This document shows, one piece after another, positions 24,274 to 37,172 of a stretch of DNA of 64,000 bases. Under the pieces are notes generated by a model that was not told the DNA's origin, made no database searches, and was given only the letters and a program-made list of their open reading frames with translations. Made by a program: the position numbers and the translations under genes. Numbering within the stretch: position 1 is the first letter of the stretch; every line of letters begins with the position of its first letter. The stretch is from Isoetes taiwanensis (lineage: Eukaryota > Streptophyta > Lycopodiopsida > Isoetales > Isoetaceae), in the NCBI GenBank assembly GCA_021234155.1, contig JAJEKV010000142.1:1484580-1548579 (forward strand), given 5' to 3'.

Positions 24274-25546
24274 AAACATATAAATTAGTAGCAATGTTTT
24301 GTATCTTGCATAAACCAGACAACCACCTTAAATTCTCTATTGTCCTTGTTTACTTGCATGCGAAGGCACACTGATAGCGAGAAACAGAAACTTAGTTAGT
24401 CCTGCTAATCAGACTTCATATTCTACAGGAACTACAGTCCAATGTCCTATGCATGAGCAATGTGTTGCTGCAGGACTGCAGTGCCTATGTACGACAACAC
24501 TCACGGACAAGAAATCGTTAAAGGGAAATGGCCCTACCGGTGGCATATGCGGTCACGAAACAAAAGAATTCAGGAGAAACTTACGTGGCAAATATTTAAA
24601 ATAGTTCTCATCAGAGTGACAATGTTTCTGACTGTTACATATGTATTTATCATAAACATTCCCTTTGGAAGCCAGGATAAATGAATCTAGTGTTGGCCGA
24701 TAGATATTCGAGAAGATCTCGGGGAAGTCTTGAAACATTAACGCAAAACTCCATTTTTGCCATAATAATTAAGCAATAAGCCCTTAAGATGATGGAGTAA
24801 CATGAAGAGGATAGCGGCATTTCGGCCAAAGCGGTTTAGCGAGATCATTTGGCAAAAAAGACAACTTTTGGCGTGATATGCAAGTGAAGGCATGTTATAT
24901 TCCCTCATTATGAGGCTTTCCTCCTTTACGAATATCTACTTTAACGCAATCTTTGCGGTCGCAACAATTTCTTGCCATGTTGACTCCACCCAGTTCTTGA
25001 TAGTAGGAAGTAGCGAGGGGGTATAAATTCTAGCGTTATAAAGCATTCCGAACTTAATGGCACGAGAATTTTTTTTCCAGAGATAAATGCTTGCTAGTTA
25101 AACTTGTACTTATAAGCAAAAGCGGCTATGAGCTAAAAATTATCTAGAGTTTGTAATCATATTATGTTTGCGGCGATTCTCAATTGGGCCTTAGCGTCGT
25201 TTTGATATGCTCGTTCTAATTGCGGAACAAGGGGAGCATTGTAGCGGCTTGTAAGTGCTAATGTACCATTAGCAATCACGAATCAACGACCCCTCGGCAA
25301 ACCTAGAAGCGAGAAAGTATGTTATCTTTGCTTAAGCTGATAAAGTGTTTGTTTTGTGGAGGAAGCGAGAATCTAGCACTATCATTTTATTTTTCCTGCG
25401 TCGCGATTAATTACATTACAAGAGTAAGTAGGGAAACAAGTTTCCTCTATATCAGGAAATATAAAGAAGCACAAATTTGAGTAGGTATATCGAGAATCGG
25501 GATGTGGTATTCAGGACATTTTTGTGGTAATTTTAGGCCATCAGAT
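24274..25546. other. Spacer, no gene recognised
   Basis: Only short frames without recognisable domains. Nothing else supportable seen. Confidence 0.4.
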
Positions 25547-25668
25547 GTCGACCAAGTGGTATTTCGGCCAAAAAGTGGTGTTACGGAAAGAAAAAAGTGG
25601 TGTTTTTGGCCAAAAATATGGTGTTCACGGCCAAAAAGGAAGTGAGTGACTACGGCCAAAAACCAAAG
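25547..25668. repeat. Short tandem motif array (CGGCCAAAAA)
   Basis: About five irregular copies of a 22-33 bp unit, each a GTGGTRTT-like start then (C/T)GGCCAAAAA. One copy has decayed to CGGAAAGAAAAAA. Spacing is uneven. Confidence 0.65.
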
Positions 25669-26889
25669 CGCCAAAGCTACTTGGCAGTAGTCAAAATCTT
25701 TGGGGATCACGGGCTGACTTGAGGAAATGCTTCCAAAAGAAGCCCTTCCAATGGCTTTTGTCTTCCTCTTTAACACTGGTTTGATGAAGAGAGGAAGTGG
25801 TTTGAGCTGGAATAGAAATTTGGATCAGTAAAAATGACCTAAAGCAGTACGATTACGGGCTTGGCGTAAAGTGCCGCGGTAGAGTACGATAGCAGATGGG
25901 AAACACCACAAAAAAAAAGTCAGGAAATACCACATCCGGACTAGATTCCTGGCCGGTCCCACAAATTTTTTCAAATAGAAGAGGCGAAGGATATAAAACA
26001 ATGTGGTATGCATTACGTACCAATGCGATGAGAATATACAACACAATGTATGCATCAATGATGCACGCCCACTTAGAAAGTGAATTAACAATATAGATCG
26101 GATATGAATCAAGCTAGATACACAATGAATCGAGCCCAATTAATGAGTCCCTACGAGTTAAGGACAGGGGAGCGTAAGCGGAAATACAGTAGATCCAAGC
26201 GGCGATCGCATCCACCCTCCATGGGGCTCGTACATGGAATGGCAGTCCTAATGCGTGTCGAGGGGTCCCTCAAATCCCAAAAGTCTACCGCCGTGGACAA
26301 GGAATATGCTACAAGATTCTTAAATCGTGGCCCTCTATGCGTCTTGCCCCATACTCCCCAAGGGTTGCCAACCCAAAAAGCTACTGCCAATATATAAGAA
26401 CCCCAAATTATTTCCTTATCATCTCGATTATAAGAAACTAAATCTGTAGCACAAAGGTTTAACACAATGTCAAACGTGAACTTGGGGGCTCCAAAATGTA
26501 GATCAAGGCAGAAAATGTTTACTTGTTCTTCTAGTTTGGCAAGCAGGAAAAGGAGATGCCCTAGGTTTGCATCTATAATAGACCCTTGGTTCATTTTGAA
26601 TCATTGCAGGATCTGTACACTTGTGAGGTATCGGGGGCACAACTCACAAAAATTGGAGTCATTAACTGAACACAATAGTATTCTTTTGGATATGTTGCAA
26701 GCTTCCATATCAGGATTGATGAGATGTTGGTGATATTTTAGGGATTGCAATGTTGGCATCCCACTGAGACGTGTCTCCAGCAACATTTGTAACAATGCAT
26801 GACTGCCCAAATGGGTGTGACATATACGAACATATAAGTTGATTAGCATACTTTGCGTCAATCCACTCACCATCACATCATGAGTATAG
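25669..26889. other. Spacer with unassigned frames
   Basis: A 147-codon minus-strand frame (26151-26594) is the longest and has no domain I know. A 28-nt stretch at 26397-26424 recurs at 28323-28350 with one difference, suggesting both are pieces of one dispersed element. Confidence 0.35.
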
Positions 26890-27062
26890 TATCTATATGT
26901 ATCACATGGAAGTCAATCCACTACCTAGCCATAATATCTTATGTTAGAAGTTGGCTTGCATGTGATTATCTAGTATAGATATCAGATGGAAGTCAATCCA
27001 CTACCTAGCTGCAATACCTTATGCTAAAAGATGCTTTCCATATGATTATCTAGTACATATAG
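26890..27062. repeat. Tandem duplication, period 90 bp
   Basis: ATGGAAGTCAATCCACTACC occurs at 26906 and 26996. Matching sequence continues through CTTATG, GATTATCTAGTA and ATAT. Two copies, moderately diverged. Confidence 0.85.
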
Positions 27063-27472
27063 CAGGTATAAGGTCTCTGCCACAGGACCCGTTGGTCATA
27101 CTTGAACCTTTTATCACGAGGCAACGGATTCTAAGGTCCACATTACTAGACCGATGTTGATTATACTTGAACGTGTGACTTGGGATGTGGCAATTTAAGG
27201 TCCTGCCACTAGATGCCCTGAAGGGTAAATATACGACTTGCCGACAATATGGTGGATGTTTAGAATGTCCAACATTTACTAGAATGTTTTGACAAAATTC
27301 CCTATTAAAAATTCCATCTAACCATGAGGACAACTCTTATATTTAGTAAGACATGGTCTTGGATGCTCCAACAAGCATGGGCGTCTTGAGCTCATAAAAA
27401 TGCTCACACTTATTTTGTTTTGCTTTAGCATAAACATGATGGACTGTTACCCAGCATGCCCGGCCATGTACG

Positions 27473-27853
27473 TTGGAATGGGGCCAATGTGTTGGGGAGG
27501 GAACCAGGTGCGGTGATTTGGATGAGAGCATATATGCTTTCACGCATAAGGAGCTTCATTTCTTAGAAGGAGGGTTGGCAAGTGAATGTGTTGCTGCTCT
27601 TTTGGGATCTACTGTAATGAAAGTGCTTAGCTTGGAGGGTGCTGCAAAAATCAATAAGAATGATATGATCAAGAGTGTAATAGCCATCAATGTGATCTTG
27701 CGCCCTACTAGTGCTCAACTGTGCAACAAAGTTTCTCCTTACATGTGTCCGATGCATACTCCTACGATCGGACTCACCAAAAGTGTTACAATCAGTGAAA
27801 GTGTTACTGCAACTATCACTGGAAGCGTTACAGGAAATATTAGCTATGTTTGA
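27473..27853 (+). other. Unidentified 126-codon open frame
   Basis: The longest plus-strand frame in this part. The C-terminus has a short Ser-Val-Thr repeat (KSVTISESVTATITGSVTG). I see no signal peptide, transmembrane segment or known domain, and no clear splice partners. It may be a chance frame or a retroelement fragment. The DNA from 27063 to 27472 shows nothing recognisable. Confidence 0.25.
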
Positions 27854-28234
27854 CATTGGTTTGTATGCCTCTTAAATCTTCTAGCATTCATTTCATGAAC
27901 ATATACCCGTTCTGTTTCCAGTGATGATTATTCTATAATATTCTTCTATTCCACGTCATTTCATTTCATAGGATATGACCCCATGATAAACTAATAAGAC
28001 TTTCTTGAATATATGCTTTACTTGGCATGGTTGTCATGCAGCTTTTCATTGTCTAAAACACTGCGTGCCATTCATTCCAAAATCCCACATGCAACTTGGC
28101 CTCCCTAGAAGGCAATTTCTAATCATTAAACAAATTCAACAAAATAGCAATGCGTTATTTCATTACTTTCAAAGACATGTCTTCATGTTTATTTAAAATT
28201 ACTTTTTCCTTGCCCAAATACTTATCTTTGTAGT

Positions 28235-28350
28235 AATAATTGTTTTCTTTTGAGGAATGAGAGAAAATGTATTATAAATATGAAGATATTACAAATTGAA
28301 AGAACTGTTGAAGATAGAGATAAGAACCCCAAATCATTTCCTTATCATCT
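28235..28350 (-). mobile_element. Possible decayed LINE 3' end
   Basis: TTTTCTTTTGAGGAATGAG followed by AT-rich DNA resembles the minus-strand LINE tails at 40045 and 46528, but the T tract is degenerate. It ends in the 28-nt block (28323-28350) shared with 26397-26424. Confidence 0.3.
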
Positions 28351-31300
28351 GGCCTCCTCCTCCTTTATCTAGGTGCAGTTATAGTAAAACATCATCAGTA
28401 ATTTTAAAGATATACTTTTTCGTTTTCGACTTGTCAACTCGTAGCTTTCAAGGTAGTGTGGACCATGAACAATGCTATACAATAGCATCTGGATAGATAC
28501 ATTAACGTGCTTTGAATTTGTAGTCGTAGCGGCTTTTACATTTGTGTAATAAAGTAACACAGTGAGAGAGAAATCGAGGTCCTGAAACCCAAAAATATTG
28601 TGATGATATCGTGCTTTCAAGTTGGCATGGAGACTTTTAGCTTATAGTTTTTTACGTCTCCTAAAGGCACTCACGCCTTCGACTTTACGCGATTGGGGTC
28701 AATAATAACGTAAATGCTTACTTACGGGAGGCGAGAAACATATTTGAAATTGACCTAATGTTTCTCAAAGGCATTATGTGGACCATCGAAAGGAGACCAT
28801 GCAACTATATGTCAAATTCGGAAGAGACTCAGAATTGGCCACATTTATTTGTATTCTGTAATTAAGGGTGATGCCTGCATTTTGAAATCCTCATGAAATC
28901 CCCATCATAAAACTGGTATGAACATTACAAATATCCCATTACAAAGTTCTGGGGGGATTGAGGGATCAGAAACAGTCTTTTATATTATGCCTGAAATTGT
29001 GTTCACAAATGAAATAATCTGGTCTGATGATTGCAGCTCTATGCATGCTCACAAGTTGCCTTCCTTGAAGAGGGTAAGTTAATTATGCACAAACTTTAAA
29101 ATGGGTCAAATATGTGCTTTGGGATATATGCGATCCTATCAAGTTATTTGAAGAGCACTAGCTCTAGCCTTGCAGCGGCAATATACAATTCCTCTCTATG
29201 AGATTTCTTTTGCGGGATTGGTAGGAAAAAGCCAAAAGCTTTCGTTTTCTCAAGGCTCAAATATCTGCTGGAAAAGAATGCATCCAAAGTTGTTCTATCG
29301 AGTTCATCACTAAATATATAAAGAACAAACTCATTCATTTGTTCACAGCACTAAAGATGGAAAGCATGTAGAAAACTTAAATCATGCTGCTAATATATGC
29401 AAATTTATGCAACTTAAGTTCCAAGCTCCAGTTACAGTGAACATCTAACTTAGTTTCACATTTCTAAGCTATATATTATAATTATAGACTTCACTTATTG
29501 GAATATTTATACAGAATACACATATAAGATGGTATCAGGCTGGAACACAACAAATTAAGTAAAATGCCAAGTAACAGGTATACTTCTATGGTTGGGGCCA
29601 TTATCAGGAATATCAGAGCAACCCGGACTTTCATAGGAAGCATTGACACATTATATTTCTGAGGGGAGGATGAAAAGCATGTGACATCACTTAGCTACTG
29701 TTGGAATCTAAACATCTAAGACTTTGCTGCTTGGGTAGGTATGGTGCATTAGCGATAATAGTGATGTGCGGCTCGCCAATTCTCCATAGTTAAACGGCCA
29801 GGTAGTGAGGACAACAACCTTGTCATTTGTGTCAGCGAAACGCTGGGTCGCATTGTGCGGGGAATGGGTCCGCAAACCGGTACTTCGTGGGAAATTGGAG
29901 AATTTTCTAAGTGTATAGGAATAGTTTGATGTGGGGAACATGACATGCAGGCATGCTGCAACACATTTGTGGTGTCAAGTTACTAACTGATGGTAGATTT
30001 TCTAGCTTCGTGGTACAGGGCTGATGTGAGATATCGATTGACATTATCTTATTGATTGTAAAGATTCGCGACATTATCTGGTGATTTAAGTAAACGACCG
30101 TGTTGATTGCAGGCTTCTCTAAATTACTTATTTCGGGGAGCCTTGAACAAAAGGCCTTGGCTGCATTACATAAGAAGGATAATTTGAAAGTGCAAGATAG
30201 CATTTGGCAATGAAAAGAAGCCAAGTGTTGGGCATTAAGTGTTGGGCATGTCATGGGTAACTTTAGAGAATATTAAAACTTTGATATGGAGCGATTCTTG
30301 TACTAAGTTGGGTTATAGGCTTGTCATTAATGTTATTGATTGCATGATTTAATAAATCTAAGAAAAAATGCTATTGTAATGGTAGAGTTCTTAGTGAGAA
30401 CTCCGTTTTCGTGAATTCCACTAGACCGACTAGCATAGTCTCTAAAATCAATCTTGTTAATTTGGGATTTTGTAGTATGGTGGATTTTTTTTTAATTGAT
30501 TTCCCTAGTACATAGGTTTGCGGCGGAAAGAAACATTTTATCCTTCCAAAATGTAGTTAGGAGGAATATCTGTACATAAATACTTATGATGCACGGACGA
30601 GTCGCTATCTGAGAATCTATCTTCATAGCCTTGTATACCATAGATTAATGGCACTTTAGAGGTAGCGACTAAGTTATTCATCTGAAGTACTTTTATTGCG
30701 TGGCGATGCATATGATGAACATCATGGTGAGATTTCATTAGATTTTGGAATGATTTGGGGTATGTAAAACCACATACCATATCCTTTTGCTTGTCCCCAG
30801 CCCACTATATGAAACAGCGTGACAAATTTTCAATAATGAAATCCTGAAAACCATATCGAGGAATAGATCTACATGAATATTTGAACATTTTGCATATGGC
30901 AATTTTGTATCTAAAACACCATTCCCTATTGGTGGGCATATTTCCCCATAGGGTTTGAGCCCAAAGTGATTGGTTATGATAGAAGATGCATACGATATTT
31001 TGGAATTGGTAGAAATGCAACTTGAGTTCTAAAACTATTGTTTTGTCAATAGAATGTCAGCATTCTGAAATAACCAACGACTAAAAGGGGCAGAATTTTC
31101 CGATGTATGAATTTAGCAGATCAAAATGTGGCAACATTTTGCATTAATCTCTTATAGCTAGCTTAGCTTTCAAGGGTTCTAGAACCATGATTTGCATGAT
31201 TTCGGCTAGGTCTATTTGGCATCTTAAGTCCTAAAACGGGATTTGCATGATACATAACAATTTTTGTCTAGGTTTGTCAATATAATACACCCATCTATAT

Positions 31301-34300
31301 AAGACATCTTTAGAACTTATGCGTCACAGCACTTTTTGATAAAAGCACGTGGCCCATGATCATGTATGGGACTGCTTGTTTACTTAAAGCATATACAGGG
31401 TATGAGGTAGGGAATATATTTATGGTACCCTCTTACTTCTTATTTTGTAGATAAGGGATACTTTTATGTGCTTCCTATGGTTCAAGTTATAAATTAGCAC
31501 AATGATTGCCAAAGCCAGAGTTTTATAAACAACATGACTTTCATGAGATCATTTTGAAATATGTTGCGTCGAGTACACATCTCTTCCATGGGGACCGTCA
31601 CCAACTTGATATATCTTATTTGTAGTAGGTTGGCGGGCTAGACTTCTCCATTAAGTAGAGAGGCTTCTATATCAATTGAGCTTACATCTGCATGTAGGAT
31701 TGTGACAAAATGTAATATACTTGCTAAAATTGTTGGAAATGGTATCGACTCTAGTACATTTAAGTGATGATGTGGCATTAGAAAAGACAAAGTCTTAGAA
31801 ATTATGGTTTTGCAATAAAGGCAGTAGGAAAAGGATTCGAAATTTCGAAGTTACTAAATTACTCTAGGAAAGTATAAGCGTGAACGGTTGAGTCTCGACA
31901 AAGCCATAGTCGATTTAAGGTTAAACTTAGTAGTTGCTTTAGAATGCATGAGGAAGTGGGTTGAAGTGGAGATTGAGTGGTATTTTTGCGCTTTACAGTT
32001 TCAAATATCAAGCTCAATCATACATTTCAACAAAAAATAAGACCCAGCCCTAAGCGAGACCAAATTGGTGAACAAATACACCGAAATTGATGGCTCCTTG
32101 AGAAAGAAAAATTAGAAGGAGTTTGTAGCAGAAATATTCTTTTCAAAACATTCTGAGAGCCATCTGACAGAGGCCGTTATGGAGGGAAGAAATCAAAATA
32201 GAAAGTTATACACGGTGCAGAAAAAGCCGAACTATATTGGGAAAAAAGCTGATAGCGCAGGCAATTTGCTTGGATGTGGAGTAGCTAATATAATACTTAC
32301 GACATTTCTCTTTTCCAAGCCTTGTGTATGGGAAGTGATTGCACTAAAAGAAATGTCAAAATACTCTGTTGACTCACTTATTGGCTGGTCATGCGGTGAA
32401 CATAAGACCGTTCGCTAATTTGTGGACATATTTCGCCACTTCTAGGATTCATTAATGCATAGCAGCTACTTTCGATTAGGTGGTGCGGATGCGGTTTGTT
32501 TGGTCCTTTATTTGTAGGTGGTTTGCATTTGGCAATTCATTTCTCATCAATCAAGATGGTGTGTATTGAAATTTAGTACTTTACCCCATTGTTACATTAG
32601 TTAAGTAGATTTTCATTTCACGAGAAGGTAAATTTTTTTTTCTCAATGGGTGAGATACCCCGCGTTGATACCTAAGATATGCCATGAGATCTTTGCTAGC
32701 ATAATGCACGGTATGGCTTTACAATATGCTACCATTTGATGCTTAGTAGTGCAAAAGCATTACGGTGAATATCACGTAAAAAGCGAGGGAGTAGGTGAGA
32801 TTACTGCTTTGTCTAGCGGTGGCGGCGCCTTGACACGTGGCACCTTTTCTTTACCCAATGAATGTTGGGCCGAATTTTTGTTATCTCACGGTCCCACCTT
32901 TTACTATTCATTCTTACTGTTTTTTCACGGGCAATTTCCTTTTTTGCAAACATTTTGCTCCTTTTCACGGAAGCATTACGCCTTTTTCTACACTTGAGGA
33001 ATCTCACCTACCTGTTTTCCGTTGCACGAATGGCATACGTATTTGATTCGAGTGCGAGGGGCCTCACTTCATATTTCGTCCCTGTTTCCTCCCTGGAATC
33101 AGCACTACAACTCTTTGTCCCTATATCGTCAAAGGATGAGTTCAAGTTATTGGTGAATAAAAGCATCAAAAAAGCAATCAAGGCATTGCATAGCACATCT
33201 TGTAAATTAGAGTTCTCAAGGCAATATGCATAAAAGCAGAAGTTCTCTCTATTGAAATGAAGGTGCAAAATGTATATGAAACCAAAGCGATAAAAGCCCT
33301 AACTTATCGTTTGATTCCTAGCTGAGGCCCTAGGATTTGGTTTTATTTGTCGGTTTTCATTTTCTTATAGGTTCTCTTTCTTTATGGGTTAATGTACTCT
33401 ATCATTGGTGCCCAAGATTGGCTCCAAGCTTTGTTCAACATCAAAATTTGAAGGCACTGCAATGTTTTAAGTAGTGTCCTTAAGCCTCCAGGCAAAGCGA
33501 TGGCGGAGTTAGAAATTGTTTTAAAGTATTTGGTTGTTGAATCAAAGCCGGATTCATTGTGGGGAAGGATAGGATACCCAAGGCGTAGCTTATGCATGCT
33601 AAAAGGTCGATTCAAGTGTTGGTAGCAGGTTTGAGGAAAAGAGCCGCTGGTTTGGCCCGGAGCTCCTACGTTCCAAAACATAAACAAAAGGTTGTAGGCA
33701 ATCCAAGCTCTGGATGTAAAATGTAATGGCCAATTCTTAATTTAGATTTATGGCCGGCCAACATTCTTGCATTAAAATTAGGTCTCACGAGCAAAAGAAT
33801 CTGAAGCGGCTTTGGCGAGAAGGTATGCAATAGACTGGAATCTGTAAAAATTTTTGGTACGTTAGGAGGGTCTGGAAACCAAATCCATGCAAAGCCTATC
33901 TGTAGAGCATCGCGGCATGAAAGAAGTTACTTGCACTTATCATAGCGGAATTCCTGCACAAAAGAACGCCAATTCCATTTACGTAAAGAAGATTCCGAAG
34001 AGATATTGATCTCGAAGAGTAAATAATTCTTTTTTATGCATTTGAATTGGAGTCACCTAAGGTAAGCGAGAGTGCTTCTCTGGCAGTCCATACCAGTTTC
34101 TATCTTGAAGTAAAACTGTCAGCAGAATGTTTTGAATCCGGCTTAATAAGGTTTCATTAAGGCCATCTTGAAGAACTTTTTGAGTTTACGCATTGAACGA
34201 GGACTGTACAGAAGCACAAACCCGGGGCATCAAGTGAAGCAAGATATATTGGATTAATATTACTTGGTATAATGCGCCTAGAGTGAAGGAGAATTTTTTA

Positions 34301-34580
34301 GTTAATTTGACTGTAATTATCAATCTTTTCAAGGATAGATTAGTCTTATTGAAATAGAATCGTTTTTATTAATTCTCACGAGAAAACGGCGACGAAGCTG
34401 ACCTTTTTAAATATATATGGCGTACTTCTAAAAACTTCAGCAGATAGAAAGCTCCTGTTTTACTTTTGTGCTTTTGTACTTACATTTAACACAGTACTTG
34501 CTTTTGCCCTCTATAGCGAGATAAAAGCGGGGAATCTTAGAATGTGATCTTGCTCTTTGCTACGACCTCTTATAAACTAT
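28351..34580. other. Long spacer, no gene recognised
   Basis: No exon of a known family was found on either strand in about 6.2 kb. The longest frames (123 codons plus at 32862-33233, 115 minus at 29907-30254, 101 minus at 33382-33687) have no recognisable domain. GC rises slightly near 32800-33000 without a gene I can name. Confidence 0.45.
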
Positions 34581-36520
34581 AAACTTACACGATAGAACAG
34601 GTGACCTCTGAAAACTTTACCGCCCTTTACAAAGAATGGAAATTTGGGAAACTTCCACGAGGCTTCGGCCAAAGCTTCGCACATAGTCCCGAAACTTCGG
34701 AGAAACTTCATCTGGGTTTTAGGTACCTACTTCAGAACCGGTATTTTAAATTTAAAATCTGGTACCCAGGCCCAGAGGCACGCCCGCCGCCCTGGCCCCT
34801 TACACTTCCATGGGGAGTATATAGAGATAAGCTTGTAACCTTGGGTTGCAGAACCATTTTCCACGTGGCGCCGCCCATTGGAAGACTGCAGGACTTACCC
34901 TATTATTGGGGTAGCGGGGCCCTAACCTATAAAGGCCCTAAGCCTGACACTAGAAGGCCTTTAAAACTCAAGCTGGTCCCAGGAACCTCTTAAAAGCTCC
35001 GAAACTCCCGTTTAGAAAGTGTTGTGGCATATTTAACCTGGCCCAGGCGGGGTGGCATGGTGGGAGCTATCTTAGAACACTTAGAGACCATGGAGATGCG
35101 AGGATTGGGAGGCCTTTTAGGCGGGGTATGTGGTGGTGCTCTTGGTAGATCACTGGAGATTAGCACTCGAGATGAGTTAGTGTTTACATTATCTAAGGCC
35201 CATTATACAGAACTTCATTTCATCTTAAACCCTAATCAAAGGAACCCTAAGCTAAAGTTTGAGAGATATACATGGTAAGTTAAAGTCTTAGCAATAATTA
35301 TATGTGATGCTATGTGATGATGGTTTGAGGCCATGGTACATCCTCTTGTATTGGGAAGGGGAGTAGGGAACCTAGAGCCATATGTGTGTACTCCTAGATT
35401 GAATCCTTAGTTCCCTACTTCAGTTGCTTTGACTGCATGGAAGCCCACGGGGGCTATATCGAGAATATGAATAGGCTGGGCACCCATAGCGGGCTGAGAG
35501 GGAATGTTGGAGAAGGTCCTGTAGAGTGGGGAGCCGGGGGGATCCCATGGTGAGGCCTAGACTTTATGGTCGTTCCGCCATTGGGAGCTGACGTGAATTA
35601 GGCTTGCCCTCTGGGGCCAATGTTGGCCATGCCTTTCTCGAGAACGCAGAAGTGTCGGCTTGGCTCTCGTTTGAAGGATTAAGAAGTAGGTGCGAATGGT
35701 GTGGCCACGAATCACTCTAGCATACAGGGCCTCTGGGCCTAGGAAGGGAGATGCAACCCTTCTGCCTCGGGACTAGGGAGATGCAACACAGGAAGTAGTC
35801 CGTCTGGGTGATGCCATGGGATTGCGTGTCCAGGAAGGCTAGAGAGTCATGCAGGCACAGTTTAGCCATCGCAAGCTAGCCTGCAGGAGGCGGATGGAGT
35901 GGTCAACCCCTAGCCATTGTGCATGCGGCTACGCCATTGCCATGAGCTTCGGTCTGCTCATATCTTGAGGCCTAGCGATCCAGTCCAACCTCACTTACGA
36001 GTCAGAGCACAGGTAGGAGCTCTCATGTTTTCTGATTCATGTTCATCATCTTTGCACTTGTGGATGTGTGATGGACTACCCTTCGAGTAGTATTTATATG
36101 CTTTGATGCTAGTTACATTTGGTTTATAAACTTCCATTTGTTATAGGAGCCCATGGGAAAGGCGCCGGGCACCATTATCCCCTCCCTTTAGGGACACCTT
36201 AGAGTGGGGTAGGCAGAACTTGTCACCGATTGTTGGCCGGGGCCGGAGTTTCTGTCGATTAATACCCGGTAGAGGCCGTATGTTTAGCGAGGTAAATGGG
36301 GGCAAGTTTTGGCCAGTATTATTTCGAAGGGGTTTTTGGGTTTCATGGGCAGTTTCATGCGCCTTGCTCCGCCGATTTACCAAATTACCAAAGGCGTCAA
36401 ATGATCTATGTCCATGCGATAATCGAAGCATCGTTATGTAGATTTTTAGTGATTCTCTGCCGGATCGATTTTCAAAATTTTCTAACCACTCACGGAAGCT
36501 TGAAAGAATGAGCCCGCGAC
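34581..36520. other. GC-rich block, probable retroelement remnant
   Basis: Composition jumps from AT-rich spacer to a GC-rich stretch, then falls back near 36520. It has a 130-codon frame (34601-34993, GTG-initiated) with no known domain, a TATA-like CCTATAAAGGCCC near 34929 and promoter-like GGCGCC and CACGTGG motifs near 34862. GC-rich untranslated or LTR-like DNA of large plant retrotransposons would look like this, but I found no paired LTR, primer-binding site or pol motif. Confidence 0.35.
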
Positions 36521-36989
36521 TTTTGCCCAGAACCTAATAGCGGAGATTTGCATGTTCGTGCTTTAGACTTCGTGCTTTAGGTGCAAGTATGCATCTTCTG
36601 AAGCTATGGATAATCTATCTTTTGGATAATTAATTTTTTGTCCTTATCTATTTCTTTCGTATTGATGCCAGAGCATGGAGGCCGCATCGTTGTGTGATGC
36701 TCCAGTTGATCCGATGCACTACAGTTTTGCTCCAAGCTAAGCCCACTTAGAAATAAATATAGCTCCAAGTTTTGTGCATCAGATCTTAGCCCTATTTCGG
36801 CAAACACATGCTTAGCTCTGCATGTCAATTCTTTAGTTGTTCTAAATCGAAAAAAAAGGTAACACGGTTTGCTATTTATCAGTTTTGGAATGATATTTGA
36901 TCATCACGCAAGTTCTTCATCTAATCAAACAATTCGTTTGGAAATTTATAACATATGTCCTGCTTCTTCAAAAGAAACCTAAGATAGCC

Positions 36990-37172
36990 ATGGGTGTTTC
37001 GGAAGATGAGTTTGGCCAGATAGTTGAAGATCATATGGCGGATAGCTGGATATACGCTCCCATTGGGCTCGGCAACTCAATCTACGCCGGTAGCATGCGA
37101 TGCAATTTCGTGCTCGCCAAAGATATACCAATGAGTAGTAGATATGTCCTTCTGTTCTTCTATTTAGGTTAG
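36990..37172 (+). other. Unidentified coding-like fragment
   Basis: A locally GC-richer frame of about 60 codons begins ATGGGTGTTTCGGAAGATG and contains DSWIYAPIGLGNSIYAGSM. Composition is more protein-like than the surroundings, and GTATG/GTGAG-type sites lie nearby, but I cannot place it in a family. It could be a single exon or a transposon fragment. The flanks (36521-36989) show nothing else. Confidence 0.25.

Noticed and set aside
26151-26594. 147-codon minus-strand frame as a gene
   Set aside because: No recognisable domain, splice context or codon pattern. It includes a dispersed 28-nt repeat, so a transposon fragment is more likely.
34601-34993. 130-codon frame in the GC-rich block as a gene
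   Set aside because: It needs a GTG start, has no known domain, and the block looks like repeat-derived DNA.
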